The notes under the pieces were generated by a model that was not told the origin of the DNA, did not search any database, and was given only the letters and a program-made list of their open reading frames with translations. From Bacteroidota bacterium (GTDB lineage: Bacteria > Bacteroidota > Bacteroidia > Bacteroidales > Bacteroidaceae), in NCBI GenBank assembly GCA_023458215.1, contig JAEXAJ010000124.1, forward strand, positions 1-35,745: DNA of 35,745 bases, in the 5' to 3' direction. How positions within the stretch are numbered: the stretch's first letter is position 1; the number at the start of each line of letters is the position of its first letter. Below, piece after piece: positions 15,662 to 24,792 of the stretch. The translations under genes were made by a program, and so were the position numbers.

Positions 15662-18600
15662 ATGAACTTACGAATATTTATTGAACGCCCCGTGCTTTCC
15701 GCCGTTATCTCGATTGTTATCGTGGTAGTGGGCATCATCGGGTTATTCACCCTGCCTGTGGAGCAATATCCCGACATTGCCCCGCCCACCGTGCAGGTGT
15801 ACACCGGCTACGACGGTGCTAGTGCCGAGACTGTTCAGAAGAGTGTCATCGCTCCTTTGGAAGAAGCCATCAACGGTGTGGAAAACATGACCTACATGAC
15901 TTCCAGTGCCTCCAACTCCGGTTCGGCCGAAATAACCATTTATTTCAAGCAAGGCACCGACCCCGACATGGCAGCCGTCAACGTGCAGAACCGTGTATCA
16001 AAAGCCGCCGGACAACTTCCGGCAGAAGTAACCCGTGTCGGCGTCTCTGTAAACAAGCGCCAGAACGGTATGTTGCAGATATTCACGCTGCATAGCCCCG
16101 ACAGTTCGTTCGACGAGAACTTCCTCTCGAACTACATCAATATAAACCTGAAACCTGCTATTCTGCGTATCTCCGGTGTGGGCGACGTGCAAGTGATGGG
16201 TGGCGTGTACTCCATGCGTGTGTGGCTCAAGCCCGATGTGATGGTGCAGTATAAGCTGATCCCTTCCGACGTAGTTGCCGCACTGGCATCGCAGAACATC
16301 GAAGCCTCCACCGGTTCTATCGGTGAGAATTCAAAAGAAGCCAAAGCATATACCATGAAGTATCGCGGACGCTTGATGACTCCCGAAGAATTCGGTGAAA
16401 TCGTAGTGCGCAGTACTCCGGGTGGCGAAGTGTTGCGATTGAAGGAAGTTGCCGACATCAGTCTCGGACAAGAAAACTATTCTTATACGGGTAGCTTCAA
16501 CGGCAAGCCAGGTGTAGCTTGTATGATTTACCAGACTGCCGGCTCCAATGCTACGGAAATTAACCGTGAGATTGACGCCCTGTTGGCCGATGCCTCAAAG
16601 ACTCTTCCCAAGGGTGCTGAAATCACCCAGTTGATGAGTACCAATGAGTTCTTGTTCGCCTCTATCCACGAGGTAGTGAAGACGCTGATAGAAGCGATTC
16701 TGCTGGTAATTCTGATTGTATATATCTTCTTGCAGGATATTCGCTCTACGATTATCCCGTTGGTGGGTATTGTCGTTTCACTTATCGGAACGTTTGCTTT
16801 CATGGCCATGGTAGGTTTCAGTATCAACCTGATAACACTCTTTGCATTGGTACTCGTCATCGGAACGGTGGTGGACGATGCCATTATCGTGGTGGAGGCG
16901 GTACAAGCCAAGTTCGATGCGGGTTACCGTTCGCCCTTCAAGGCTAGTGTGGATGCGATGAAGGGATTGAGTAACGCCATTATCACCACATCCATGGTAT
17001 TTATGGCAGTGTTCATCCCCGTATCGTTCATGACGGGAACTTCGGGTACGTTCTACACCCAGTTCGGTCTGACAATGGCAGTAGCGGTAGGTATATCGGC
17101 CATCAATGCCTTGACGTTGAGTCCCGCTCTCTGCGCTTTGCTTCTGAAACCTTATACCAACGAAGACGGTACGCAGAAGCAGAACTTCGCCGCCCGTTTC
17201 CGTCGCGCGTTCAATACGGCTTTCGACCTGATGGTGGAGAAATATAAGAAAGGTGTATTGTTCTTTATCCGTCGCAAATGGCTCGCGGGAACGCTTCTTG
17301 CCGGAACCGTCGTGATACTTGTACTGTTGATGAACAGCACCAAGACCGGACTGGTGCCCGATGAAGACCAGGGACTCGTTTTCGTCTCCGTTGCCACTCA
17401 GCCGGGTAACTCGCTCTATGCTACGGACGGAGTGCTGACACGTGTGGAAGAACGCATTCAGCAGATTCCGCAAGTGAAACACGTTCTTAAAGTAGCCGGA
17501 TGGTCGGTAGGCGGTGCGGGTAACTCTTCGGGTATGTTCTTTGTCCGGTTGAAACCGTGGGACGAACGTCCAAAAGAAGAAGACCATGTACAGGCGGTTA
17601 TCGGGCAGATCTATGCTCGTACGGGAGACATTAAAGACGCTACCGTCTTTGCTATGGCGCCGGGCATGATTCCGGGTTACGACATGGGTAACGCTCTCGA
17701 AATACAGATGCAGGACAAGGCAGGCGGCAGTCTGACGGAATTCTTCGGTATCACCCGCCAGTTCATCGACTCGCTGAACCACCGTCCGGAACTCGCTATG
17801 GCATTCTCCTCATTCGACATCAAGTACCCCCAATGGCAGGTCGATGTCGATGCGGCCAAATGTCTGCGTGCCGGTATCATGCCCGACGAGGTGCTTGCTA
17901 CGATGGGTGGATATTACGGAGGCAGCTATGTATCTAACTTCAACCGCTTCTCCCGTGTATATCGTGTGATGGTGCAGGCCGATCCGAAGTATCGTCTCGA
18001 AGAGGCTTCGCTCAACCATCATTACGTACGTCTTTCCAACGGCGAGATGGCACCGTTGAGCCAGTTCGTTACCTTGACGAAAGTGTATGGCGCCGAGAGC
18101 TTGAACCGCTTCAATATGTACAACTCCATTACCCTTAATGCCATGCCTGCCGAAGGATATAGTACGGGTGAAGCCATCCGTGCCGTACAGGAAACAGCTA
18201 CCAAAGTGCTGCCCGCAGGCTATGGATTCGACTTCGGTGGACTGAGCCGCGAGGAAAGCAAGCAGAGCAATACTACGGTTATTATCTTCGGCATCTGCCT
18301 CTTGATGGTTTACTTGTTGCTGAGTGCACTCTACGAAAGCTTCTTTGTGCCGTTTGCCGTCTTGCTCAGTGTTCCGGCAGGGTTGATGGGTAGCTTCTTG
18401 TTTGCCAAACTGCTCGGGCTGGAGAATAACATCTATCTGCAAACGGGACTTATCATGCTCATCGGCTTGTTGGCTAAAACAGCGATTCTGCTTACAGAAT
18501 ACGCCACCGAACGCCGCCGTGCCGGAATGAGTCTGACGTCTGCCGCACTCATTGCTGCCAAAGATCGTCTGCGTCCCATTCTGATGACAGCATTGACAAT

Positions 18601-18889
18601 GATCTTCGGTATGATACCGCTGATGCTTGCTTCGGGAGTAGGCGCCAATGGTAACAGTTCGCTCGGAACAGGTGTAGTAGGAGGTATGGTGGTAGGAACA
18701 TTGGCGTTGCTGTTTGTAGTGCCTGTTATGTTTATCATCTTCCAGGCTATTCAGGAACGAGTACGTCCTATTCATTTCGGAGCTACAGAAGACTTGCAGA
18801 TTCAAGAGGAAGTAGAAGCTGCCGAGATAGAGCGGCAACGTCATTTAGAGCAAAAAGGGAGTAAGAAGTTAAACGTTCCCCTTTCATAA
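15662..18889 (+). CDS. RND efflux pump, inner-membrane HAE1/AcrB type
   Basis: The protein has 1075 residues from ATG 15662; a GTG 18 bases upstream lies in the repeat arm. The N-terminus IERPVLSAVISIVIVVVGI is the standard first membrane helix. The porter-domain opening VEQYPDIAPPTVQV is nearly diagnostic of HAE1 pumps. The proton-relay Asp pair is present (VIGTVVDDAIIVVEA), as is its partner Lys in GLIMLIGLLAKTAIL. The full length and two six-helix halves with two periplasmic loops are intact. It exports hydrophobic or amphipathic compounds with the adaptor and channel encoded on either side. The specific substrates cannot be read from the sequence; antibiotics, bile salts or dyes are typical for this class. 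Confidence 0.95.
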   Translation: MNLRIFIERPVLSAVISIVIVVVGIIGLFTLPVEQYPDIAPPTVQVYTGYDGASAETVQKSVIAPLEEAINGVENMTYMTSSASNSGSAEITIYFKQGTDPDMAAVNVQNRVSKAAGQLPAEVTRVGVSVNKRQNGMLQIFTLHSPDSSFDENFLSNYININLKPAILRISGVGDVQVMGGVYSMRVWLKPDVMVQYKLIPSDVVAALASQNIEASTGSIGENSKEAKAYTMKYRGRLMTPEEFGEIVVRSTPGGEVLRLKEVADISLGQENYSYTGSFNGKPGVACMIYQTAGSNATEINREIDALLADASKTLPKGAEITQLMSTNEFLFASIHEVVKTLIEAILLVILIVYIFLQDIRSTIIPLVGIVVSLIGTFAFMAMVGFSINLITLFALVLVIGTVVDDAIIVVEAVQAKFDAGYRSPFKASVDAMKGLSNAIITTSMVFMAVFIPVSFMTGTSGTFYTQFGLTMAVAVGISAINALTLSPALCALLLKPYTNEDGTQKQNFAARFRRAFNTAFDLMVEKYKKGVLFFIRRKWLAGTLLAGTVVILVLLMNSTKTGLVPDEDQGLVFVSVATQPGNSLYATDGVLTRVEERIQQIPQVKHVLKVAGWSVGGAGNSSGMFFVRLKPWDERPKEEDHVQAVIGQIYARTGDIKDATVFAMAPGMIPGYDMGNALEIQMQDKAGGSLTEFFGITRQFIDSLNHRPELAMAFSSFDIKYPQWQVDVDAAKCLRAGIMPDEVLATMGGYYGGSYVSNFNRFSRVYRVMVQADPKYRLEEASLNHHYVRLSNGEMAPLSQFVTLTKVYGAESLNRFNMYNSITLNAMPAEGYSTGEAIRAVQETATKVLPAGYGFDFGGLSREESKQSNTTVIIFGICLLMVYLLLSALYESFFVPFAVLLSVPAGLMGSFLFAKLLGLENNIYLQTGLIMLIGLLAKTAILLTEYATERRRAGMSLTSAALIAAKDRLRPILMTALTMIFGMIPLMLASGVGANGNSSLGTGVVGGMVVGTLALLFVVPVMFIIFQAIQERVRPIHFGATEDLQIQEEVEAAEIERQRHLEQKGSKKLNVPLS

Positions 18890-18907
18890 ATAAGATATAT
18901 ACAGATA

Positions 18908-20293
18908 ATGAAAAAGCAAATAATCACTTTAGTTGTAGCAGCGCTCTCATTGAGCAGCTGCGGCATCTATAATAAGTACAAACCCGTAACTGCCGTTCCC
19001 GACAAACTCTACGGAACGGATGTAACAGCGGTTGATACACTTGGAACGGCAGGCAGCACCCGCAGTCTCGCCGATCTGAGTTGGCGTCAACTCTTCACCG
19101 ATCCCCAGCTGCAAACCCTCATCGAACAGGGTTTGCAAAATAACACCGACCTCCAATCCGCCCAATGGCGGGTAGAAGAGGCACGTGCTTCACTCAGTGC
19201 AGCCCGTCTTGCCTATCTGCCTTCTTTCGCCCTCTCTCCGCAAGGCACAGTGAGCAGCTTCGACAAAGGGAAGGCTTCACAAATCTATTCGCTACCCGTC
19301 ACCTCCAATTGGGAGATCGACATCTTCGGTCGTCTGACTAACGCCAAGCGTCGCGCCAAAGCCCTCTATGCCCAAAGCCAAGAGTACGAACTTGCCGTTA
19401 AAACGCAACTGATAGCGAACTTGGCGAATGCTTACTACACCCTCCTGATGCTCGACGCCCAACTGGCCATCTCGCAGGAGACCGAAGTAAAATGGAAAGA
19501 AAGTGTCCGTGTGATGCAAGCTTTGAAGAATGCCGGCCAAGGTAACGAAGCCGGACTGGCACAGACCGAAGCAACCTATTACTCCATCTGTACCACCGTT
19601 CTCGACCTGAAAGAACAAATCAGCCAAGTAGAGAACAGTCTTTGTCTGATGTTAGGTGAAACGCCTCAGTCTATCCGTCGCGGCAACCTCGAAGGTCAGG
19701 TTCTTCCGCAGGAACTCTCAGTAGGCATCCCCTTGCAGCTTCTTGCCAACCGCCCCGACGTAAAAGCTGCCGAACTGGCACTGACACAAGCCTTTTACAC
19801 TACCAACGAAGCCCGTTCTGCCTTCTATCCGTCTGTTACTCTCAGTGGTTCTGCCGGATGGACAAACGGAGCAGGAGAGATGATTTTAAATCCGGGAAAA
19901 CTATTGTTATCAGCCGTCGGTTCACTCACCCAACCGCTGTTTAATAAAGGCCAAAACATCGCCCGCCTCAAAATAGCCAAAGCCCAACAAGAGGAAGCCA
20001 AACTCGCCTTCACCCAATCGTTGCTCAACGCCGGTGCCGAAGTGAATAATGCCTTGAAACAAAACCAAACGGCTCGTGACAAAGCAGGCTTCTACACCAA
20101 GCAGATCACTTCACTGCAAACAGCGGTTTCCAGCACCCGGCTGTTGATGCAACACGGCAGTTCCACCTATCTCGAAGTGCTTACCGCACAGCAAACCTTG
20201 CTGACCGCAGAACTGACGCAAGTCAGCAACCGCTTCCAGGAGATACAAGGGATAATTAATCTGTATCAAGCATTGGGAGGAGGGAGAGATTAG
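18908..20293 (+). CDS. TolC/OprM-like outer-membrane efflux lipoprotein (NodT type)
   Basis: The protein has 461 residues. The lipobox LSLSSC gives lipidated Cys18. Two outer-membrane-efflux (OEP) repeats follow (about 65-255 and 265-455). Hallmarks are the hairpin helices QTLIEQGLQNNTDLQSAQWRVEEARA, the PSFALSPQG strand, VTSNWEIDIFGRL and the second-repeat RPDVKAAELALTQAFY and SLTQPLFNKGQNIARLKIA. It forms the trimeric exit duct of the pump. It starts 18 nt after the pump stop, so it is the third gene of the operon. A large hairpin follows directly. Confidence 0.93.
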   Translation: MKKQIITLVVAALSLSSCGIYNKYKPVTAVPDKLYGTDVTAVDTLGTAGSTRSLADLSWRQLFTDPQLQTLIEQGLQNNTDLQSAQWRVEEARASLSAARLAYLPSFALSPQGTVSSFDKGKASQIYSLPVTSNWEIDIFGRLTNAKRRAKALYAQSQEYELAVKTQLIANLANAYYTLLMLDAQLAISQETEVKWKESVRVMQALKNAGQGNEAGLAQTEATYYSICTTVLDLKEQISQVENSLCLMLGETPQSIRRGNLEGQVLPQELSVGIPLQLLANRPDVKAAELALTQAFYTTNEARSAFYPSVTLSGSAGWTNGAGEMILNPGKLLLSAVGSLTQPLFNKGQNIARLKIAKAQQEEAKLAFTQSLLNAGAEVNNALKQNQTARDKAGFYTKQITSLQTAVSSTRLLMQHGSSTYLEVLTAQQTLLTAELTQVSNRFQEIQGIINLYQALGGGRD

Positions 20294-20391
20294 TTATTAG
20301 TTATAAGTTATAAGTTATTTGTTTGTAATCAAGCTACGCTCTACATTACATGAAAACATAAACAAATAACTTATAACTAATAACTTATAAC
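20293..20391. repeat. 32-bp inverted repeat, likely terminator of the efflux operon
   Basis: Arms 20293-20324 and 20360-20391 are complementary in 30 of 32 positions around a 35-nt loop. Each arm consists of tandem AGTTAT/AAGTTAT-like heptamers, so the arms can slip against each other. It lies between two converging genes and begins at the last base of the channel stop codon. Confidence 0.8.
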
Positions 20392-20394
20392 TAT

Positions 20395-20973
20395 TTAAAT
20401 CGATCTTCCTTTAAATACATTCGATTCATCTAGTGGCACTAATTTTCCACTCAGAGTCAGAGTATTGGAGTTGTAGTTCGGGCTGATTCGGGCAGTAGCT
20501 TTATTTCCTCCATTCGTCAGTGTAATGAATACTTGGGCTGAAATGCCGATGCCTTGCACACTGAAACTACAATTTACATTTCCTCTCTTATCCGTAGAAA
20601 TCTTTAAATCACCGGTATTACCGTCAACAGTTATACCACCGATGCCGTTCGGACCCGGATTTGGCGTATTGAAAGCCACTTGTACAGAAGCGCGCTTATC
20701 ATTCAACATCACAAAGTTTGTATTCGAGGTGACGAAAGCGTTCCGTCCCCGTTTAAAACTAACCTGATCTACTTCAAGTACAAAACTTTTGTTGTTTATA
20801 GCATCTACTGCGACTTGGTAGGCACGTTCCTCTTCTGCTTTGATACGGGCTTTTTCAGCTTCACGTTTTGCTTTACGGTCTTCTTTGCTGCTCGAACTGC
20901 TGTTTTGCTGTGCTTGGGCGGCAACAAATGCGCCGGCAAGCACTAATAAGGTTAATGCAATAATCTTTTTCAT
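20395..20973 (-). CDS. DUF4251 exported protein
   Basis: The protein has 192 residues. A signal peptide ends AAQAQ (cleavage near residue 21). A highly charged Lys/Arg/Glu/Ala helix (about 30-52, SKEDRKAKREAEKARIKAEE) precedes the conserved DUF4251 beta domain (about 55-190, KSFVLEVDQVSFKRGRNAFV, NTNFVMLNDKRASVQVAF, VQGIGISAQVFITLTNGG). The family is found in Bacteroidota and its function is unknown. It is likely periplasmic. It is transcribed alone, with a palindrome in its upstream region, and its end abuts the repeat hairpin of the efflux operon. Confidence 0.85.
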   Translation of the reverse strand: MKKIIALTLLVLAGAFVAAQAQQNSSSSSKEDRKAKREAEKARIKAEEERAYQVAVDAINNKSFVLEVDQVSFKRGRNAFVTSNTNFVMLNDKRASVQVAFNTPNPGPNGIGGITVDGNTGDLKISTDKRGNVNCSFSVQGIGISAQVFITLTNGGNKATARISPNYNSNTLTLSGKLVPLDESNVFKGRSI

Positions 20974-20991
20974 AATTGTTCCGTTTTTTAG

Positions 20992-21018
20992 GTTTATATA
21001 TTTGTTCTTTATATAAAC
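20992..21018. other. 9-bp palindrome upstream of the DUF4251 gene
   Basis: GTTTATATA (20992-21000) is exactly complementary to 21010-21018 around a 9-nt spacer, 19 bp ahead of the ATG at 20973. It could be an operator or a leader hairpin. It is very A/T-rich, so chance formation is possible. Confidence 0.35.
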
Positions 21019-21051
21019 AATGTAAAGATGAAAAAGTTATCTGAATATAAC

Positions 21052-21059
21052 TAACTTTG
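21052..21059 (+). promoter_or_regulatory. -7 box for the DJ-1-like gene at 21099
   Basis: TAACTTTG fits TAnnTTTG, 40 bp before the ATG. Confidence 0.55.
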
Positions 21060-21098
21060 CAGCATTGATAATCTGTTTAATATCTAACTTGTTTGATT

Positions 21099-21677
21099 AT
21101 GAAATTATTGGTGTTCATTGCAAAAGGATTTGAGACGATAGAGTTCAGTGCTTTCATCGATGTAATGGGGTGGGCAAAGATTGACTTTGATTGTAAAGTA
21201 GATGTCGTGACTTGCGGCGTAAACAAGCAAGTCATCGGTTCCTTCAATATACCCGTCTTGGTGGATAAAACCATTGATGAAATATCTGTAGATGACTATG
21301 ATGCCCTTGCAATACCCGGTGGCTTTGAGGAGTTCGGATTCTATGAAGAAGCGTATGACGAAAGGCTTATGGAACTGATTAGATTGTTTAATCAGCAAAG
21401 AAAATGGATCGCAACAGTTTGTGTAGGAGCACTGCCCGTCGGCAAGAGTGGTGTGTTGAAAGGCAGAAACGCAACAACCTATCATCTTAGAGGTGCACAT
21501 AAACAGAAAGTCCTCGAAGGTTTCGGAGCAACTATCATACAATCTCCTATCGTGGTGGATGATAATATCATTACCTCTTATGGTCCCCAAACGTCTTATG
21601 GAGTTGCATTGCTTCTATTAGAGAAACTGACTTCTCATCAGGAAATGGTTTTAGTGAAAGAAGCTATGGGATTTTGA
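21099..21677 (+). CDS. DJ-1/PfpI-family protein
   Basis: The protein has 192 residues from ATG 21099; a TTG six bases upstream is less likely. It is a Rossmann-like alpha/beta sandwich opening with LLVFIAKGFETIEFSAFIDVM, where Glu15 is the usual acidic partner. The nucleophile elbow is at Cys108 (WIATVCVGALPV), and AIPGGFEEFGFYEE is the conserved glycine loop. DJ-1/PfpI members act as chaperones, glyoxalase-like deglycases, peptidases or amidotransferase relatives, and the exact activity cannot be assigned here. A YoaP-like acetyltransferase gene follows after 66 bp, possibly co-transcribed. Confidence 0.85.
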   Translation: MKLLVFIAKGFETIEFSAFIDVMGWAKIDFDCKVDVVTCGVNKQVIGSFNIPVLVDKTIDEISVDDYDALAIPGGFEEFGFYEEAYDERLMELIRLFNQQRKWIATVCVGALPVGKSGVLKGRNATTYHLRGAHKQKVLEGFGATIIQSPIVVDDNIITSYGPQTSYGVALLLLEKLTSHQEMVLVKEAMGF

Positions 21678-21743
21678 TGAAAAGATACGAAGACAGTGAG
21701 CTAATAACGAAGGTCTATATACCTATTAAATAAAATCTGACTT

Positions 21744-22514
21744 ATGGAAGCAAATTACATAACCCTTACAAAGGAGAATATCGGCAAGGAGCATATCTGC
21801 TGTGGTTTCTCCGATAAGAAATGCAAAGAGAGCTATGAACTTAAAAAAGCATGGCTGAAGAAAGAGTTTGATAACGGATATGTCTTCCGGCGGCTGGACG
21901 AGCGTGCAAAGGTTTTCATAGAATATGTTCCTGCCGAAAAGGCGTGGATGCCTGTCGATGCACCGGGCTATCTGATGATAGGCTGCTTTTGGGTGGCAGG
22001 GCAGTATAAAGGGCAGGGACATGCAAAAGCTCTGTTGCAGTCGGTCATTGAGGATGCAAAGTCGCAAGGCAAGAACGGAATTGTTACGGTAGCCGGCACT
22101 AAGAAGTTCCACTTTATGAGCGATACGAAGTGGTTGCTGCAACATGGTTTTGTAACGGTTGAGAAACTTGCTGACGGCTTCTCTCTTTTGGCTCTGACCC
22201 TAAAGCCTGATGCACCTGTTCCTGCGTTTAAAGAATGTGTACGGCAGGGTGAATGTCCCGAAAAGAGTGGTTTGGTGGTATATTATACCAATCGTTGTCC
22301 CTTCACGGAATATTATGTGAATGAATCGCTTGTGCAGTTGGCAGAGAAATATGGAATGCCTTTAAAGATAATAAAACTGAAAACGATGGAACAAGCGCAA
22401 TCTGCACCTACTCCGGCTACTATCTTTTCTGTTTACAATAACGGGAAGTTTGTTACGACCGATATGAGTATCTGCACCGAAGCAAAATTCGTCAAGATAC
22501 TCAGTCCGGGATAA
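21744..22514 (+). CDS. YoaP-like GNAT acetyltransferase with C-terminal redox-like domain
   Basis: The protein has 256 residues. Residues 1-155 form a GNAT domain (RRLDERAKVFIEYVPAEKAW, then CFWVAGQYKGQGHAKALLQ with the acetyl-CoA loop QYKGQG). Residues about 180-255 form the YoaP domain, a thioredoxin-like unit (LVVYYTNRCPFTEYYVNESL with one active-site-like Cys, then QSAPTPATIFSVYNNGKFV, resembling the cis-Pro loop). The acetylation target is unknown; pairing with a Cys domain hints at thiol or peptide substrates. It ends 6 bp from the converging transporter gene, with no visible terminator between them. Confidence 0.87.
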   Translation: MEANYITLTKENIGKEHICCGFSDKKCKESYELKKAWLKKEFDNGYVFRRLDERAKVFIEYVPAEKAWMPVDAPGYLMIGCFWVAGQYKGQGHAKALLQSVIEDAKSQGKNGIVTVAGTKKFHFMSDTKWLLQHGFVTVEKLADGFSLLALTLKPDAPVPAFKECVRQGECPEKSGLVVYYTNRCPFTEYYVNESLVQLAEKYGMPLKIIKLKTMEQAQSAPTPATIFSVYNNGKFVTTDMSICTEAKFVKILSPG

Positions 22515-22520
22515 CTCTGC

Positions 22521-23465
22521 CTATTTACCATTGCCGACTTTTCTCTTTATCGGCAGTCTGGGAAACAGCTTCCTGAACCGCACTAAGTATGTGGTTATAT
22601 TGCTTCCGGCTATGATGAAGGTTACAGCCAGGATAATCAGCAATATGCCACAACTGAGGCGTGGTGTCAGCGATTCTCCGAAGATCATTACTCCGAAAAA
22701 TACAGCTGTCACAGGTTCCAATGCTCCGAGAATGGCGGTTGGGGTGGAGCCGATATACTGGACAGCCTGCGTGGTGCAGAGAAAAGAAATCGCTGTGGGA
22801 AATACCGCCAATGCAATCAGGTTGCCCCATAAATACCACTTGTCCACCACATGCAGGCTTTGTCCGAAATCAATGCGTACCAGGAAAAGGGACAATCCGA
22901 AGAGCAGTACGTAGAAAGTAACTTTCAGGGTTGCCACGTCTTGCAGCCTCGGTCGGTTCACTCCTATAATATAGATGGCGTAGGAGAGGGCGGATACCAT
23001 GACCAGACCTACGCCAACCAGACTAAGCGTAGCCCCGTCACCACTTTGATAGAGCAGGCCGATGCCGCTTAGAGCCAATAAGATACATAGCCCTGTTTGT
23101 AAAGTGACTTTCTCCTTGAACACCAACGCCATAATCAACGCTACAAAGATAGGGTAAACAAAAAGTATCGTTGAGGCTATACCGGCTTCCATATAATTGT
23201 AACTCTGAAACAAAGCGAGCGAAGAGAGGGCAACCAGCCATCCCAGTACAACGAGTGGCAGCACTTCTTTCCGTTTCAGTCTGAAGTTCCTGCCCCGCAC
23301 TTTGAGCATGATGCCCAGTATGGGGATGGCAAACAGGTATCTGAAAAACAAGACAGAATCCGCATCCATGCCTTCCTTGTAGAGGGGAAGGGCAAAGAGC
23401 GGATTCATGCCTTAAGTGGCGGCGGCAATACTGCCTAATATATAACCTTTTACCTTTGCATTCAT
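22521..23465 (-). pseudogene. EamA/DMT-family transporter with early in-frame stop
   Basis: The natural start is ATG 23465, following a TACCTTTG box. Seventeen codons later, TAA (23412-23414) interrupts the frame. The reading continues in the same frame as GMNPLFALPLYKEG for another 295 residues without a break. In close relatives the interrupted spot is normally Tyr in a 'TYGMNPLF' context (recalled from the family, not aligned), so a single base change from TAT or TAC explains it. The remainder shows two EamA halves with about nine hydrophobic segments. Translation could restart at ATG 23408, losing most of the first membrane helix. It is either a recent pseudogene, a truncated but working protein, or a sequencing error. 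Confidence 0.8.
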
Positions 23466-23508
23466 AAGCTTTGATATTTATCTTCGTGATATTCGTTCTT
23501 TGGGGCTG

Positions 23509-23516
23509 CAAAGGTA
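23509..23516 (-). promoter_or_regulatory. -7 box of the EamA gene
   Basis: The minus strand reads TACCTTTG, 44 bp upstream of ATG 23465. This supports 23465 as the ancestral start. Confidence 0.55.
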
Positions 23517-23593
23517 GGTCTTCCTTTTATATCTGCAATATTCCCGGCATACAAGATTTCTAAAATTCAGTAGTGACGGGCAAAACAGAACTA

Positions 23594-24628
23594 TCAGAAG
23601 ATATATTGAAGTCCGAACTGATAGCCTATGTACAATTGCTGCACTCTTGTCGAACCGTCCTTCTTCCATAAGGAATGATTGGGGAACATTTTAAGGTTGC
23701 TCATATCCTTTGTATCCATATAATTGATTCCTGCTCCCGCAAACAACTCCACATGTTTACCGATTTTGAAAGCGGGTAGTAGCGAATAACCTGCATTGAA
23801 AACCGGTTCGTCCGTATTGTTGCCGATGCAGGTCATCTTAAGTTCATTGTTTATTCTGAACCAGGATGTAACAGGAATGTGAGCACCCAATCCGGCTTCG
23901 GTCACCAGTGAGTTGTTACTTGATTTATGGTTGTATCCCGCACCCAAGATTCCATAAGTATATTTACCACCCGAGCGGAATGATACCACTGTAGTTCCTA
24001 TTGCATCGTAAGTGACGGCAATACCTTTCTCCCCATTCTTTATGATGTTGATTAGTCCGATGGGGCAGTCACTGTTTTCAGCGATATTGATAAGTCCGGC
24101 AAACTGCACACCGCGAACATCTTTAGCGATATTTATTAATCCTGCAAACTGTACGCCGCTAATGTCTTTTGCCTTGTTCATCAGTCCCGCAAACTGAACA
24201 CCACTTGCATCCTCTGTCATATTGGCTAATCCTGAGAGTTGAAAGCCCTTCATCTCTGAAGCTGTATTTACTAATCCTGCCATCTGGAAGCCGCTGAAAC
24301 GGTTCTTGTTAATATTGGCCAATCCTGCATACTGAACCCCTTGTCCGTCATTTCCCACGTAGTTTGCCAATCCCGCCATTTGAAAACCTTTGGCATCATT
24401 CAGTATGATATTCGCGAGTCCTCCCCAGGTAAGTGCTTCTTCGTTTTGTGAAATACCCGCCAGCAGATTGATAGAAAATGTATTTGTATATTGAGACGAA
24501 TACATCCCATTAGTGCTCAGCGGGGGAAAGAAACTTAACTGAAATGTTGTTTTCTTATCTACACTTGTTTGAGCGAATAAGGTGCCATAGAATGATACAC
24601 ATAGTAGTAATGCTAAAATTTTCTTCAT
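23594..24628 (-). CDS. LA_2272-type surface repeat protein
   Basis: The protein has 344 residues. A signal peptide ends TLFAQ (residue 20). Residues about 66-195 hold roughly nine repeats of 15-16 residues, each ending in a G-x-Q-x-A-G-L-x-N pattern (Leu at about 71, 87, 103, 119, 134, 149, 164, 179 and 192). This regular period suggests a stacked beta solenoid. The C-terminal part (about 205-344) has alternating strands and ends LYIGYQFGLQYIF, an outer-membrane-barrel-like ending. This matches the LA_2272 surface-repeat family, whose function is unknown. It is exported and probably in the outer membrane. A TATCTTTG box lies upstream, and the gene is divergent from the HU-like gene across a repeat-rich gap. 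Confidence 0.78.
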   Translation of the reverse strand: MKKILALLLCVSFYGTLFAQTSVDKKTTFQLSFFPPLSTNGMYSSQYTNTFSINLLAGISQNEEALTWGGLANIILNDAKGFQMAGLANYVGNDGQGVQYAGLANINKNRFSGFQMAGLVNTASEMKGFQLSGLANMTEDASGVQFAGLMNKAKDISGVQFAGLINIAKDVRGVQFAGLINIAENSDCPIGLINIIKNGEKGIAVTYDAIGTTVVSFRSGGKYTYGILGAGYNHKSSNNSLVTEAGLGAHIPVTSWFRINNELKMTCIGNNTDEPVFNAGYSLLPAFKIGKHVELFAGAGINYMDTKDMSNLKMFPNHSLWKKDGSTRVQQLYIGYQFGLQYIF

Positions 24629-24681
24629 CTTTCTTTTTTTCTTTAGTTATCGTCTATTTAGAATCTCTTTGATTTCGGGCA

Positions 24682-24689
24682 CAAAGATA
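24682..24689 (-). promoter_or_regulatory. -7 box of the surface-repeat gene
   Basis: The minus strand reads TATCTTTG, 53 bp upstream of ATG 24628. Confidence 0.5.
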
Positions 24690-24792
24690 TACCGAATTAT
24701 TCTTCTATCGATGATTTGTAGACAAACCTTGTTGTTTCTAATGACGAAATGGATAATAGGAGAGACGAAGTTCAATCATTACTTTTCGTTTT

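Noticed and set aside
16778..17782. 334-codon open frame on the minus strand inside the RND pump gene
   Set aside because: Antisense shadow of a strongly conserved coding region; composition is not protein-like (His/Arg/Glu-rich, no domain).
17810..18844. 344-codon minus-strand frame in the same pump gene
   Set aside because: Same reason; it has no recognisable fold or start signals.
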